From contig NZ_PIGG01000045.1 in assembly GCF_002924445.1 (NCBI RefSeq), positions 1-64,000 of the forward strand: a DNA stretch of 64,000 nt, read 5' to 3'. Source of the stretch: Minwuia thermotolerans. GTDB taxonomy: Bacteria > Pseudomonadota > Alphaproteobacteria > Minwuiales > Minwuiaceae. Position 1 is the first letter of the stretch. Every line of letters begins with the position of its first letter. The notes beneath the pieces are model-generated. The model did no database searches. It was not told where the DNA came from and was given only the letters and a program-made list of their open reading frames with translations. Both the position numbers and the translations under genes were made by a program. Positions 25,029 to 35,070 of this stretch are shown here, in pieces.

Positions 25029-25943
25029 TCAGGTTCCCCCGTCCTTCAGAAAGGCTTCGCGCTTGCGCCGGAGCCATTCCGGAGCCGGCGGCGGCTTCGG
25101 CGCGTGATCGCGGGTCCGGCTGGTCCAGTGCGCCGCCGGATCCCGCCAGGGCAGCACGAAGCGGACAGGGTCGCGCCCGAAGACCTGAATGTCGATCGTC
25201 TCGCCGATCTCGGCCACGCCCCAGGCCCCGGTCGGTTTGCCGGCGGTGGTGAAGCTCTCTGTCAGCGAATGGACGGTGACATAGGGAATGCCGTCGATCA
25301 CGTGCAGCGCGTTCCAGTGCGTGTGGCCCGCCAGACACAGCACGACCTTGCCGCTGCGCTCGATCACCTGGCGCACCGCCGCGCCCTCGCCCGCCTGTTC
25401 GTAGAAGGCGAAGTGCCGGTGCCGCTCGAAATAGAGGTTCCCTTCCATGGAGCCATTGTCGAGCGGCACATGGGAGCAGATCACGGTCGGCAGCTCCGTC
25501 GCCGCCAGATCGGCCTCGAGCCAGGCCAGATCGCCCTCCCCCAGCCGGAAGCCCTCGCCGGGCCGCACATGTGTATCGGCGTTCCAGATGACGATGTGAA
25601 AGCCGTTCCGGTCGAAGCTGCGGCTGGCGAAACTGGCTTGGAAGGCGTTCTCGGATTCGGCGCGGGTGATCTCGTGATTGTCGTGATTGCCGAGCAGGTG
25701 CGCCGCCTGCAGGCCCGCCGCGCCGAACGCGCCGGCGACGTCGGCGGTCAGCTTCAGATCCTCGTCATGGTCGACGTCGTTGATCCGGTCGCCCAGTTCG
25801 ATCACCGCGTCGGCGTTGAGGGCCTTCAGTTCCGGCAGCACATCTCGCATCAGCGGCAGCGCGGCGCTGCCTATCTTGGTTCCCAGGTCGGGCCCGTGGT
25901 GGATGTCGGCGATCAGGCCGAGCCGCAGCGATGATCCTTGCAT
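25029..25943 (-). CDS. Calcineurin-like metallophosphoesterase
   Basis: 304 residues with all five metallophosphoesterase blocks in order: DIHHG near 13-17, GDR near 51, GNHDN near 84-88, CSHVPL near 160 and AGHTHW near 205. The family is a two-metal hydrolase of phosphomonoesters or diesters. No signal peptide is seen, so it is probably cytoplasmic. The start is the only plausible ATG, with a weak ribosome binding site. It stands alone on its strand, divergent from the chemoreceptor array across an AT-rich region. Confidence 0.9.
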   Translation of the reverse strand: MQGSSLRLGLIADIHHGPDLGTKIGSAALPLMRDVLPELKALNADAVIELGDRINDVDHDEDLKLTADVAGAFGAAGLQAAHLLGNHDNHEITRAESENAFQASFASRSFDRNGFHIVIWNADTHVRPGEGFRLGEGDLAWLEADLAATELPTVICSHVPLDNGSMEGNLYFERHRHFAFYEQAGEGAAVRQVIERSGKVVLCLAGHTHWNALHVIDGIPYVTVHSLTESFTTAGKPTGAWGVAEIGETIDIQVFGRDPVRFVLPWRDPAAHWTSRTRDHAPKPPPAPEWLRRKREAFLKDGGT

Positions 25944-26060
25944 CTGGCGTCCGCCCTCACCTCTGTTCCGGATGAGCGATGCTAGCGGCCCCTGCGGCCC
26001 CTGACCATTGGCCGATGCGCATTTTCACGTCCGCGGCTGATCCGACGTCGTCTCCCGCAC

Positions 26061-26155
26061 GTACAAGACAGTTATCCAAATAAAAAATCAAGTTACTTCG
26101 CAATTTTTACTTCTTTATATTTGTCCTTCAAGAATTGATTCAGTGTTTTTTCATA
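26061..26155. promoter_or_regulatory. AT-rich region upstream of the chemoreceptor array
   Basis: The stretch contains long A/T runs (AATAAAAAATCAAG, AATTTTTACTTCTTTATATTTG) and lies within the 289-base divergent gap between the phosphoesterase and the first tandem receptor gene. It is the best candidate for the promoter of the array. I could not fit a confident flagellar sigma-28 promoter. Confidence 0.45.
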
Positions 26156-26232
26156 ACTCCCGGCTGATCATTGTGAGGTTCGCCGTCCTCCGGTTCCGGA
26201 GTCGGCTTGTCGCATCGCTGGGGAACCACACC

Positions 26233-28293
26233 ATGCTTCGTTTCGTCGACGACCTTTCGATCACCACCAAGGTCGCCCTCCTCTCGCTCCTGCCATTGCT
26301 GACGGCGCTCGTCTTCGCCGGCCTGGAACTGCGCACCCTGCGCCTGGCTGCGGCGGACGCCCATGTGCTGGCCGCCGCGGTGGACGCAACGCCACCGGTC
26401 CTGGTCCTGGTGCACGAACTTCAGTCGGAACGCGGCCGCTCCGCCGGTTACGCGGTTTCCGAGGGCAAGGCCTTCGGCGCGGGTCTGGCGGCCTCCCGGG
26501 CGCGCGCCGACAGCGCGGCAACGGCCCTGCGTCGCCATATGGAGGAGGACCCGCGTATCCTGGCGGTCGACGGCTTCGCGACGCCCTTTCGCAAGGGTCT
26601 GGCCGCGTTGGAGGAACTGCCGCGGGTCCGCGCGGGAATCGACAGCGGACGACTGGATGACGCCGCGATCGGCGCAGCCTATACCGGCGCGATCACACAC
26701 CTCATGACCGCCGTGGAAAGCGTCCACAAACTGGCCAACAACGGCCGGGCGGCTGAAGGCCTGTTCGCCTTCGGGGCGCTCATTGAAGGCAAGGAGGCCG
26801 CAGGACAGGAGCGCGCCGGTGGCGCTGCCGCGATCGCAAACGGCACGCTCGACAAGGCTGCGTTCCGCAAGCTGGCCCGGCTGGAAGGCAAGCAGATCGC
26901 CGACTGGGAAGAGTTCGTCCGCTACGCCGACCCTGTAAATGGCGAGCGGCTGCGCGCGGCGCTGAATGGCGAGCGGGTAACGGAGTTCCAGGCCCTGCGG
27001 GAGCGTCTGCATGCGACGCCGATGAACGGGACGATCACGGGCCTCGACGCCGAAACCTGGTTCGAATCGGCCAGCCGCCGCATCGACGCCCTGGAGGATG
27101 TCGCCGCCGCCGCAGCCGCGGATCTGATGGCGGCGGCCCACCGCGACGAGGACCGGGCCGAGCAGGCGTTCCGCCTCATTGCCGGCCTTGCCGCGGGTCT
27201 TCTGTTGCTGGTGATCGCCAGTTCCCTTCTGGTTGTCCGCTCGCTGCGCGGCGCGACCCGGCGCCTGGAAGGCACCATGTCCCGGCTCGCCGGCGGCGAC
27301 ACCTCGGTGGAGGTGCCTGACAGCCAGCGCCGCGACGAGATCGGCCGCATGGCCCGCGCCGTCCAGGTGTTCAGGGAGAACGCCATCGAGCGCATGCGGC
27401 TCGAGGCGGCGCAGGAGGAAGCCGAAAGACGGGCCGAAGCCGAACGCAGGCAGGCCATGCTCGAACTCGCCGACCAGTTCGAACAGGCGGTGGGCGCCAT
27501 CGTCCAGACCGTCTCCAGCGCGGCGACGGAACTGCAGGCCGCTGCCGAGACGATGACCGGGACGGTCGACGAGACCAACAGCCGTTCGGCCGCCGTGGCC
27601 AGCGCCTCGGAACAGGCTTCGGTGAATGTCCAGACCGTGGCCTCCGCGGCCGAGCAGATGTCGGCCTCGATCCGTGAGATCGGGCGGCAGGTCAGCGAGT
27701 CCTCGGACCGGGCGGGCAGCGCGGAGAAGGAGGCCGACGAGACGGTGGTGACCGTCCAGCAGCTTTCGGAGACGGCCGAACGCATTGGCCAAGTCGTGGC
27801 CCTGATCCGCGAGATCGCCGAGCAGACCAACCTTCTGGCGCTGAACGCGACCATCGAAGCGGCGCGCGCGGGCGATGCCGGCAAGGGCTTCGCCGTCGTT
27901 GCCTCGGAGGTCAAGTCGCTGGCCAACCAGACGGCGAAGGCGACGACCGACATCGCCGGCCAGATCCAGGCCATCCAGGCCGCGACCGGATCCTCGGTCT
28001 CGGCCATCCGGAAGGTGACCGGCGCGGTGAAGGAACTGAACGGCATTGCGTCCACCATCGCCTCGGCCGTCGAGGAGCAGACCGCCGTGACCCGGGACAT
28101 CGCCCGGAACGTGCAGCAGGCCGCGGCCGGGACTCAGGATGTTTCCGCCAACATCACCAACGTCACCGAAGCGGCGAGCCAGTCCAGCTCGGCGGCGGCT
28201 CAGGTGCTGTCGTCGGCCGGCGAACTGGCGCGGCAGGCGGCGAACCTCAACGACGAGATGAACAGCTTCCTCGCCCGCGTCCGCGCCGCCTGA
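26233..28293 (+). CDS. NIT-domain methyl-accepting chemotaxis protein, array copy 1
   Basis: 686 residues, start at ATG 26233. Helix 1 lies at about 13-35. A large periplasmic sensor (about 36-310) has the nitrate/nitrite-sensing (NIT) pattern [15 protein letters not shown] near its start and [15 protein letters not shown] in the middle. Helix 2 is at about 313-335 and the HAMP contains [14 protein letters not shown]. The signalling domain has [20 protein letters not shown]. It ends in FLARVRAA. The NIT family is known for nitrate/nitrite sensing in NasR-like proteins; the ligand here is open. It is the most divergent of the three copies in the sensor. Confidence 0.93.
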   Translation: MLRFVDDLSITTKVALLSLLPLLTALVFAGLELRTLRLAAADAHVLAAAVDATPPVLVLVHELQSERGRSAGYAVSEGKAFGAGLAASRARADSAATALRRHMEEDPRILAVDGFATPFRKGLAALEELPRVRAGIDSGRLDDAAIGAAYTGAITHLMTAVESVHKLANNGRAAEGLFAFGALIEGKEAAGQERAGGAAAIANGTLDKAAFRKLARLEGKQIADWEEFVRYADPVNGERLRAALNGERVTEFQALRERLHATPMNGTITGLDAETWFESASRRIDALEDVAAAAAADLMAAAHRDEDRAEQAFRLIAGLAAGLLLLVIASSLLVVRSLRGATRRLEGTMSRLAGGDTSVEVPDSQRRDEIGRMARAVQVFRENAIERMRLEAAQEEAERRAEAERRQAMLELADQFEQAVGAIVQTVSSAATELQAAAETMTGTVDETNSRSAAVASASEQASVNVQTVASAAEQMSASIREIGRQVSESSDRAGSAEKEADETVVTVQQLSETAERIGQVVALIREIAEQTNLLALNATIEAARAGDAGKGFAVVASEVKSLANQTAKATTDIAGQIQAIQAATGSSVSAIRKVTGAVKELNGIASTIASAVEEQTAVTRDIARNVQQAAAGTQDVSANITNVTEAASQSSSAAAQVLSSAGELARQAANLNDEMNSFLARVRAA

Positions 28294-28318
28294 CCGGGCG
28301 GCCGCACAGCCGACGCGG

Positions 28319-28350
28319 AGGGGCTGCCGGCCGGCGGCCCCTTCCCTTTT
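28319..28350 (+). terminator. Terminator after receptor copy 1
   Basis: AGGGGCTGCC and GGCGGCCCCT (one G-U pair) form a 10-bp stem around GGCC, followed by TTCCCTTTT. This is a good intrinsic terminator 25 bases after the stop. Confidence 0.75.
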
Positions 28351-28583
28351 GACACGCAGCCCCGCCATGCGTCGGGTGCGGGGGCGATTTACGCTTTCTT
28401 CACCCGCCAAGCCCGATTTCTGTGCCGTCGCCGCAGCCGCCTGCCAGCCCGGTTCCGGAAGCCTTCCCCCTGACATGGTTTCACGAGTCCGGCGGCGAAC
28501 ACGGTCTCTGAAGACCTGAGTGCAATCGACGGCCGGATCGGCCCGGGAACGGGCGTCCTGCCGTACAGAAAACGAGTTCGCGT

Positions 28584-30644
28584 ATGAAACGATTCATTGA
28601 TCACCTTTCCATCACCATCAAGGTCGCCCTTCTCGCCCTGCCGCCCGTGCTGGCGGCTCTCGGGATGGTCGCCTCGGAACTGCTGCAGGAGCAGGAGCGC
28701 GCCGACAACGCACAGGCGATGAAGCGCATCGTCGAGATCGCCCCGCTGGTCTCGGACCTGGTCCACGAACTGCAGACGGAACGCGGCTTCTCCGCGGCCT
28801 ATCTCGGTTCCGGCGGTCAGGCCTTCGCCCAGACTCTCGATCCGGCGCGTCAGAAGACCGATCAGGCCCTGGCCTCGTTGCGGGCCGCAATCGAAACCGA
28901 TGACGCGGTACTCGGCAACGCGGCCTTCGCCGCGCCCTTCGAACAGGCCATGGCTGCACTGACCGGAATCGAGGACACGCGCCTCGGGGTCGGACGGATG
29001 ACGCTGTCGAGCGACGGCATGGCGGACTACTACTCCAAAGCGACCGACCACCTGCTGACAGCGGTCGAGAGCCTTACGGAAATGCCTCGGGAAGCGGACC
29101 TGACCCGTCAACTCACGGCCTATGTCGCGCTGATGCACGGCAAGGAAGCTGCAGGCGTGGAACGCGGCAAGGGCGTCGCCGCCTTCACCGCTGGCGGCTT
29201 CTGGGGCCCGCTTTTCAACGACTTTGTAGCCGCCGGCGCACGCCAGCGCGTGCACTGGAACACCTTTGCCCTGCTTTCCGACTCCGACAGTGTGAAATCG
29301 CTGCATTCGGTCGAGAATGGCCCGCTCGGCGCCGAGATCGGGCACATGCGCGACGTCGGGCGCGGCTACGTCGCCGGCGAGGACATCACCTCGGTCACCG
29401 GCAAGGCCTGGTTCGAAGCCGCCTCGGCGCGGATCGATGCGCTCAAGGCCGTGGAAGACGAGAAGGCCGGCTATCTGCTCGCCCAGGTCGACCAGGCCGC
29501 CGATGCGGCCAACAACGCCTTCACCACACTGGCGGTCGCCGCGGCGGCGCTGCTCGCGCTCGGTGTCGGCATCATGTTCCTGGTGTCGGGCTCGATCCGC
29601 GCCGGCGTGCGTGCGCTGACGGCGACCATGGGCGTTCTGGCGGATGGCCGGACCGACGTCGAAGTCGACGGCCAGAACCGCCGCGACGAGATCGGCCGCA
29701 TGGCCCGCGCGGTTCAGGTGTTCAAGGAAAACGCCATCGAACGCATGCGCCTGGAAGCCGAACAGGAGAAGGCCGAACAGCGCGCCGAAGCGAAGCGCAA
29801 GCAGGCCATGCTCGAACTCGCCGACCAGTTCGAACAGGCCGTGGGCGCCATCGTCCAGACCGTCTCCAGCGCGGCGACGGAACTGCAGGCCGCGGCCGAA
29901 ACCATGACAGGCACGGTCGACGAGACCAACAGCCGCTCCACCGCGGTGGCCAGCGCCTCCGAACAGGCGTCGATGAACGTCCAGACCGTGGCGTCGGCCG
30001 CCGAGGAGATGTCGTCATCGATCCGGGAGATCGGCCGCCAGGTCTCCCAGTCATCAAGCCGCGCCAATGCGGCCCAGCAGGACGCCGACGAGACGGTCCT
30101 CACCGTCCAGCAGCTCTCCGAGACCGCGGAGCGGATCGGCCAGGTGGTGGCCCTGATCCAGGAGATCGCCGAGCAGACCAACCTGCTGGCGCTCAACGCC
30201 ACCATCGAAGCGGCGCGCGCCGGCGACGCCGGCAAGGGCTTCGCTGTGGTGGCGGCCGAGGTCAAGTCGCTGGCCAACCAGACGGCGAAGGCGACGACCG
30301 ACATCGCCGGTCAGATCCAGGCCATCCAGGCCGCGACCGGAACGTCGGTCTCGGCGATCCAGAAGGTCACCAGCGCGGTCAAGGAGCTGAACGGCATCGC
30401 CTCGACCATCGCCTCGGCTGTGGAGGAGCAGACCGCCGTGACCCAGGACATCGCCCGCAACGTCCAGCAGGCAGCAGCCGGCACCCAGGACGTCTCGGTC
30501 AACATCTCGGGGGTCACCGAGGCCGCCACCCAGTCCAGCTCGGCGGCGGCGCAGGTACTGTCCTCGGCGGGCGAGCTGGCCCGTCAGTCGGCCAACCTGA
30601 ACGAGGAGATGCACGGCTTCCTCGCCCGCGTCCGCGCCGCCTGA
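28584..30644 (+). CDS. NIT-domain methyl-accepting chemotaxis protein, array copy 2
   Basis: 686 residues, identical in length to its two neighbours. It starts [19 protein letters not shown]. The periplasmic NIT-type sensor has [17 protein letters not shown] and [15 protein letters not shown]. Helix 2 is near 312-335. The HAMP is [19 protein letters not shown], then [20 protein letters not shown]. The signalling domain has [20 protein letters not shown], ending FLARVRAA. Its cytoplasmic half is nearly the same as copy 1, and the sensor differs more. No strong ribosome binding site precedes ATG 28584. A 290-base gap with its own terminator separates it from copy 1, so it is probably transcribed independently. 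Confidence 0.93.
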   Translation: MKRFIDHLSITIKVALLALPPVLAALGMVASELLQEQERADNAQAMKRIVEIAPLVSDLVHELQTERGFSAAYLGSGGQAFAQTLDPARQKTDQALASLRAAIETDDAVLGNAAFAAPFEQAMAALTGIEDTRLGVGRMTLSSDGMADYYSKATDHLLTAVESLTEMPREADLTRQLTAYVALMHGKEAAGVERGKGVAAFTAGGFWGPLFNDFVAAGARQRVHWNTFALLSDSDSVKSLHSVENGPLGAEIGHMRDVGRGYVAGEDITSVTGKAWFEAASARIDALKAVEDEKAGYLLAQVDQAADAANNAFTTLAVAAAALLALGVGIMFLVSGSIRAGVRALTATMGVLADGRTDVEVDGQNRRDEIGRMARAVQVFKENAIERMRLEAEQEKAEQRAEAKRKQAMLELADQFEQAVGAIVQTVSSAATELQAAAETMTGTVDETNSRSTAVASASEQASMNVQTVASAAEEMSSSIREIGRQVSQSSSRANAAQQDADETVLTVQQLSETAERIGQVVALIQEIAEQTNLLALNATIEAARAGDAGKGFAVVAAEVKSLANQTAKATTDIAGQIQAIQAATGTSVSAIQKVTSAVKELNGIASTIASAVEEQTAVTQDIARNVQQAAAGTQDVSVNISGVTEAATQSSSAAAQVLSSAGELARQSANLNEEMHGFLARVRAA

Positions 30645-30675
30645 ACCGCGAAGGCAGCGCCTGAATACATCGTCG

Positions 30676-30703
30676 GGGCCGCCGGATGGAGATCCGGCGG
30701 CCC
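30676..30703 (+). terminator. Terminator-like hairpin after receptor copy 2
   Basis: GGGCCGCCGGAT and ATCCGGCGGCCC form a perfect 12-bp stem with a 4-base loop, followed by TTGTCGTTT. It lies 32 bases after the stop. Confidence 0.75.
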
Positions 30704-30978
30704 TTGTCGTTTGCGGTCAGGGACAAACCGGATTCCGGGGCCGTCCCGGGGCACCTCCCGACGATTTACCCAAAATTTACAGCCCCCGGCAAGGATACCT
30801 AATCAACCGGAGGGCCGTTCGCATCGATCGCCCCCGGAAGCACGCCCGGTCGGCCTGCAATGGTCGAAGCCGGGCAACGAAGGAGGCGTCGCGCGTCCGG
30901 GCATCCCGGCCGGAGGCCGGCGGATAACAAGAAGCGGCGGCCTGCCGGCCGGCGCCATTGCGAGGGGACTGGACAAAC
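30704..30978. other. Gap between receptor copies 2 and 3, no gene seen
   Basis: The 334 bases between stop 30644 and start 30979 hold the hairpin above, then a less GC-rich patch (CGATTTACCCAAAATTTAC, 30760-30780) that may contain the promoter of copy 3. Several GC-rich dyads follow, such as CCGGCC-GGA-GGCCGG near 30910. I found no convincing coding region or known riboswitch pattern. Confidence 0.4.
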
Positions 30979-33039
30979 ATGAAACGCCTGATCGATCACC
31001 TGCCCATCGTCGCGAAGCTGGCGCTGCTGGCGCTGCTGCCGCTCATCGGCGCACTGGCGCTGGTCACGATGGAACTGCTTCAGCAACGCCACACGGCAGA
31101 CCAGGCGAACAGGATCGCGAACATCGTCGAGGTCGCGCCACTGATCTCGGAGGTCGTGCACGAACTGCAGAAGGAGCGCGGCTACTCCGCCGGGTTCATC
31201 AGTTCCTACGGCGAGAAGTTCGCCGGTGAAGTCACCACGGTACGGGCCAGCACCGACAAGCAACTGAAGGCGCTCGAGACCGGACTGCCGGAGGACGATC
31301 CGGCCCTGCAGAACGAGAATTTCGCGCGGAACTACGCCCTCGCCCGGGAAGCGCTTGCCGAGCTGAAGAACACCCGCCGCGCCGTCGACGAGCAGATGCT
31401 CGGCACCGGCGAGATGGCGGCCTACTACACCGGCACCATCGACAAGCTGGTCTCTGCGCTCCAGAGCGTCACCCAGATTCCCGAGGAAGGCCATCTGACC
31501 CGCAACCTTACCGCCTTCTCCGCGTTGCTGCGCGGCAAGGAGGCCGCCGGCCAGGAGCGCGCCATGGGCGCTGCCGGCTTCAGCGGCGGCGCCTTCTCCC
31601 AGCAGGGCTACACCAGCTTCGTCAGCCTGCAGGGCAAGCAGGAGGTCGAATGGGAGACCTTCCGCATGACGGCCGAGCCGGCGATGACCGAGGCGCTGGA
31701 CGCGATGCTGGCCGGCGACACCAGCATGACGGTCGAGCAGATGCGGGAACTGGCGCGGGGCTGGCCCTTCGGCGCCTCGCTCGCCGATGTGAGCGACGCC
31801 GACTGGTTCCAGGCTTCCACCAGGCGGATCGACGACCTGAAGGCGATCGAGGATCGGCTCGCCGCCAACCTCATGGAACAGGTCAACAGCGCCGAGAGCG
31901 CGGCCTCCGGCTACTTCTGGCTGCTCGCCGCGGTCGCGGCCGGCCTGCTGGCGCTCTGCGTGGGTTCCGCGGCGCTGGTCGCCGTCTCCCTGATCACCGG
32001 CATCCGCAGCCTGACAGACACCATGACGCGCCTCGCCGACGGCGACACGTCGGTTCACGTCTCCGGCCAGAAACGCCGCGACGAGATCGGCCGCATGGCC
32101 CGAGCGGTTCAGGTGTTCAAGGAGAACGCCCTGGAAAAGGCGCGGCTGGAAGCGGCCCAGGAAGAGACCGAGAAGCGCGCCGAGGCCGAACGCAAGCAGG
32201 CCATGCAGGAACTGGCCGACCAGTTCGAGGCCGCCGTCGGTCAGATCGTCCAGACCGTCTCCGCCGCGGCGACCGAACTGCAGGTCGCCGCCGAGACCAT
32301 GACCGGCACCATCGAGGAGACCAACACCCGCTCCACCGCTGTGGCCAGCGCCTCGGAACAGGCGACGATGAATGTCCAGACCGTAGCCTCGGCCGCGGAG
32401 GAGATGTCGTCGTCCATCCGGGAGATCGGCCGTCAGGCCGCCGAATCGTCGACCCGGGCCAAGACGGCGGAAACCGAAGCCGACGAGACAGTGCTCACGG
32501 TCCAGCAGCTCTCCCAGACGGCCGAGAAGATCGGCGACGTCATCTCGCTGATCCAGGAGATCGCCGAGCAGACCAACCTGCTGGCGCTCAACGCCACGAT
32601 CGAGGCCGCCCGCGCCGGCGACGCCGGCAAGGGCTTCGCCGTGGTGGCCTCCGAGGTGAAATCGCTGGCCAATCAGACGGCGAAGGCGACGACCGACATC
32701 GCCGAGCAGATCCAGGCCATCCAGGCCGCCACCGGTACCTCGGTCTCGGCGATCCAGAAGGTCACCGGCGCGGTCAAGGAGCTGAACGGCATCGCCTCGA
32801 CCATCGCTTCGGCGGTGGAGGAGCAGACCGCCGTGACCCAGGACATCGCCAAGAACGTGCAGCAGGCCGCCACCGGCACGCAGGACGTCTCGTCGAACAT
32901 CTCCGGGGTCAGCGAAGCGGCCACCCAGTCCAGCTCGGCCGCCGCCCAGGTACTGTCCTCGGCGGGCGAACTGGCCCGTCAGGCCGCCAATCTCAACACC
33001 GAGATGAACAGCTTCCTGGAGCGTGTCCGCGCCGCCTGA
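30979..33039 (+). CDS. NIT-domain methyl-accepting chemotaxis protein, array copy 3
   Basis: 686 residues from ATG 30979 (GAGGGGA about 11 bases upstream; the frame is open 7 codons further without support). It starts [19 protein letters not shown]. The sensor has [17 protein letters not shown] and [15 protein letters not shown], the [21 protein letters not shown], and the signalling core [20 protein letters not shown]. It ends FLERVRAA. The cytoplasmic part closely matches copies 1 and 2; the sensors have drifted most, suggesting duplication followed by ligand diversification. Confidence 0.93.
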   Translation: MKRLIDHLPIVAKLALLALLPLIGALALVTMELLQQRHTADQANRIANIVEVAPLISEVVHELQKERGYSAGFISSYGEKFAGEVTTVRASTDKQLKALETGLPEDDPALQNENFARNYALAREALAELKNTRRAVDEQMLGTGEMAAYYTGTIDKLVSALQSVTQIPEEGHLTRNLTAFSALLRGKEAAGQERAMGAAGFSGGAFSQQGYTSFVSLQGKQEVEWETFRMTAEPAMTEALDAMLAGDTSMTVEQMRELARGWPFGASLADVSDADWFQASTRRIDDLKAIEDRLAANLMEQVNSAESAASGYFWLLAAVAAGLLALCVGSAALVAVSLITGIRSLTDTMTRLADGDTSVHVSGQKRRDEIGRMARAVQVFKENALEKARLEAAQEETEKRAEAERKQAMQELADQFEAAVGQIVQTVSAAATELQVAAETMTGTIEETNTRSTAVASASEQATMNVQTVASAAEEMSSSIREIGRQAAESSTRAKTAETEADETVLTVQQLSQTAEKIGDVISLIQEIAEQTNLLALNATIEAARAGDAGKGFAVVASEVKSLANQTAKATTDIAEQIQAIQAATGTSVSAIQKVTGAVKELNGIASTIASAVEEQTAVTQDIAKNVQQAATGTQDVSSNISGVSEAATQSSSAAAQVLSSAGELARQAANLNTEMNSFLERVRAA

Positions 33040-33067
33040 ACGGACGCCTTCATCGACGGAATGAATC

Positions 33068-33096
33068 GGGGCCGTCGGCAGCATGCCGGCGGCCCC
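33068..33096. terminator. Hairpin between receptor copy 3 and the convergent hydrolase gene
   Basis: GGGGCCGTCGGCA and TGCCGGCGGCCCC form a 13-bp stem (one G-U pair) around a 3-base loop. The position between convergent genes (stops at 33039 and 33106) suits a bidirectional terminator. Confidence 0.65.
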
Positions 33097-33105
33097 TGCT
33101 TCGCC

Positions 33106-33987
33106 CTATCGTTCCACGAATTCCTTCACCGTCGTGCAGAAATCGTCCAGGCGGTCGTGCTGCACCCAGTGGCCGGCGCCCTCGAAGGTGACGATCTCCG
33201 CCGTCTTGAAGTGCTTCGCGCGGCCGTCCTCTTCCGGGTTCGAGGCCCAGCTTTCGGAGCCGTAGACCAGCAGCGTCGGACACGCGATCCGCGACCAGAG
33301 CTCCTGCACGCCCCGGCCCGGCATGTCGTAGGGCGGCCAGACGCGGACATAGTTGTCGAATTTCCACGAATAGGTGCCGTCCTCGTTCTGGATGACGCCC
33401 TGCTCGGTCAGGTGCCGCGCCTGCTCGGGCGAGAGGTGCTTGTTCTCCTCCTGCATGCGGCTGAAGGCCTCCTCGATGGAGGCGTAGCGGCGAGGCATGC
33501 GGCCGGCCAGCTTGCGCGTGCCCTCGATCCATTCGCGCATGCGTCCGGCGAAGGACGTCTCGCCCCGCTCCTTGAGGATCTTCGGCGACGGGCCCAGCCC
33601 CTCGATCGCCACCAGGCGGCGGACGTTCTCCGGATAGATGCCGGCATAGCGCAGCGCGATGTTGCCGCCCAGCGAGTGCGCCACGATGGTCACCGGCGCC
33701 AGATCCTGCTGATGGATCAGCTGCGCCAGGTCGTAGACGTAGTTTTCCATGCCGTAGCTGCCATCCGCCGACCACTGGCTGTCGCCATGGCCGCGCAGGT
33801 CGGGCGCGATGACGTGCCAGTCGTCGCGGAAGCGCTCGGCCACCCAGTCCCAGTTGCGGCAATGGTCGCGCCCGCCATGGACGAGCAGCAGCGGCGGCGC
33901 CTCCGGATTGCCCCAGTCGACATAGTGGAGCCGGAGACGCTGGGAGAAATAGGTCCGTGAAATCGGGCCGGATGCGATGGCGGGCAT
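33106..33987 (-). CDS. Alpha/beta hydrolase
   Basis: 293 residues. Fold markers: LLLVHGGRDHCRNWDWVAE (oxyanion loop HGGRD), VIAPDLRGHGDSQW, the nucleophile elbow VAHSLGGN, and the catalytic His in FEGAGHWVQHD near the C terminus. A serine hydrolase acting on an ester or similar bond is likely; no substrate can be named. ATG 33987 was preferred because AGGA lies 8 bases upstream; ATGs at 34029 and 34071 extend the frame. It is divergent from the luciferase-like gene, 138 bases apart. Confidence 0.9.
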   Translation of the reverse strand: MPAIASGPISRTYFSQRLRLHYVDWGNPEAPPLLLVHGGRDHCRNWDWVAERFRDDWHVIAPDLRGHGDSQWSADGSYGMENYVYDLAQLIHQQDLAPVTIVAHSLGGNIALRYAGIYPENVRRLVAIEGLGPSPKILKERGETSFAGRMREWIEGTRKLAGRMPRRYASIEEAFSRMQEENKHLSPEQARHLTEQGVIQNEDGTYSWKFDNYVRVWPPYDMPGRGVQELWSRIACPTLLVYGSESWASNPEEDGRAKHFKTAEIVTFEGAGHWVQHDRLDDFCTTVKEFVER

Positions 33988-34125
33988 GAAACGATCCTGC
34001 GGCGGTGAATCCGATGCTGGGCGGGACATTAGCGCCAATTCCGCCGCCTTGCATGGCCCCATGTTCGACAATTCCGCGCCGAGGGGTCAGGATTCGGCGC
34101 GACGGCCATCAGGGAGGACGAGGGC

Positions 34126-35061
34126 ATGGCGAAGATCGGCTATCTGCTGCCGACGCGGGAACGGGTCATGGAAGGGCGGCACGAGACGGCTCCGCTGCTG
34201 GCGCTGGCGGAGCGCGCCGAGGGTCTCGGTTTCGATTCGCTCTGGGCCGGGGACAGCCTGCTGGCGCGGCCCCGCCATGAACCGCTGACCCTGCTTGCCG
34301 CCGTTGCGGCACGGACGGCGAAGGCCGAGCTGGGCACCGCCGTGCTGCTGCCGGCGCTGCGCAACCCGGTGATCCTGGCGCACATGGCGGCCACCGTGGA
34401 CCGCATCAGCGAGGGCCGGCTGATCCTGGGCGTCGGCATCGCCACGGACGTGCCCAATGTCCGCGCCGAGTTCGCCGCCGCCGGCGTGCCGTTCGAGAAA
34501 CGCGTCGGCCGCATGATGGAAGGGCTCCGGCTCTGCCGCGCGCTCTGGTCGGGCGAGGACACGAAATGGGAGGGCCGCTGGGACGTCGCCGGCGGCGCGC
34601 TCGGGCCGACGCCCCACCGCGAGGGCGGCCCGCCGATCTGGGGCGCGGCCTCGGCGCCGGCCGGACTGAAGCGCACGGCCCGCGGTTTCGATGGCTGGTT
34701 CCCCATCGGTCCGACGCCCGATGTGCTGGCCGAGCGCTGGGCGGACGTCCGCGGACTGGCCCGGGAAGCCGGGCGGAACCCGGACGACATCACCTTCGCC
34801 GTCTACCTGACGCTGGCCATCGACGAGGACCCGGCCGCCGCCGACCGGCGGATCGACGCCTATCTGGAGAACTACTATGGCCAGCCGGGTCCGGTAATGC
34901 GCCGGCTCCAGGCCTGCTTCGGCGGCGACGCAGCCGGCGCGGCGGACTGGCTGCGATCCTATGCCGACGCCGGCGCGAGCCACATCGTGCTGCGGCTGGT
35001 CGGCGACCACGAATGCCAGATGGATCAGGTCGCCGCCATCCGCCAGCGGCTGGGCTGGTAG
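34126..35061 (+). CDS. Luciferase-like (LLM class) flavin-dependent oxidoreductase
   Basis: 311 residues with the bacterial luciferase TIM-barrel pattern: MAKIGYLLPTRE, LAERAEGLGFDSLWAGDSLL, LGTAVLLPALRNPVILA, ISEGRLILGVGIA and PPIWGAASAPAGLKRTARGF. Members use FMN or F420 for oxidation or monooxygenation, and the sequence does not settle which. AGGACGAGGG precedes ATG 34126. It is convergent with the acyl-CoA ligase gene, with only 9 bases between stops. Confidence 0.9.
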   Translation: MAKIGYLLPTRERVMEGRHETAPLLALAERAEGLGFDSLWAGDSLLARPRHEPLTLLAAVAARTAKAELGTAVLLPALRNPVILAHMAATVDRISEGRLILGVGIATDVPNVRAEFAAAGVPFEKRVGRMMEGLRLCRALWSGEDTKWEGRWDVAGGALGPTPHREGGPPIWGAASAPAGLKRTARGFDGWFPIGPTPDVLAERWADVRGLAREAGRNPDDITFAVYLTLAIDEDPAAADRRIDAYLENYYGQPGPVMRRLQACFGGDAAGAADWLRSYADAGASHIVLRLVGDHECQMDQVAAIRQRLGW

Positions 35062-35070
35062 TCCCTCCCC

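Larger units (their letters stand above)
26233..33096 (+). repeat. Tandem triplication of a 686-codon chemoreceptor gene
   Basis: Three consecutive genes on one strand have exactly the same length (2061 bases each with stop) and the same domain order. Long, nearly identical stretches cover the HAMP-signalling part, and each has a similar GGGGCNG...CGGCGGCCCC hairpin 25-32 bases after the stop. Spacers are 290 and 334 bases. This points to duplication of a gene-plus-terminator unit. Confidence 0.85.

Noticed and set aside
26140-28476. 778-codon minus-strand open frame over the first tandem receptor
   Set aside because: Arg/Gly/Leu-rich shadow of the highly conserved chemoreceptor frame; similar shadows occur over the other receptors (for example 30799-33084).
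30704-30978. Cyclic di-GMP riboswitch in front of the third receptor gene
   Set aside because: GC-rich dyads are present, but the conserved core of known c-di-GMP riboswitches could not be found.
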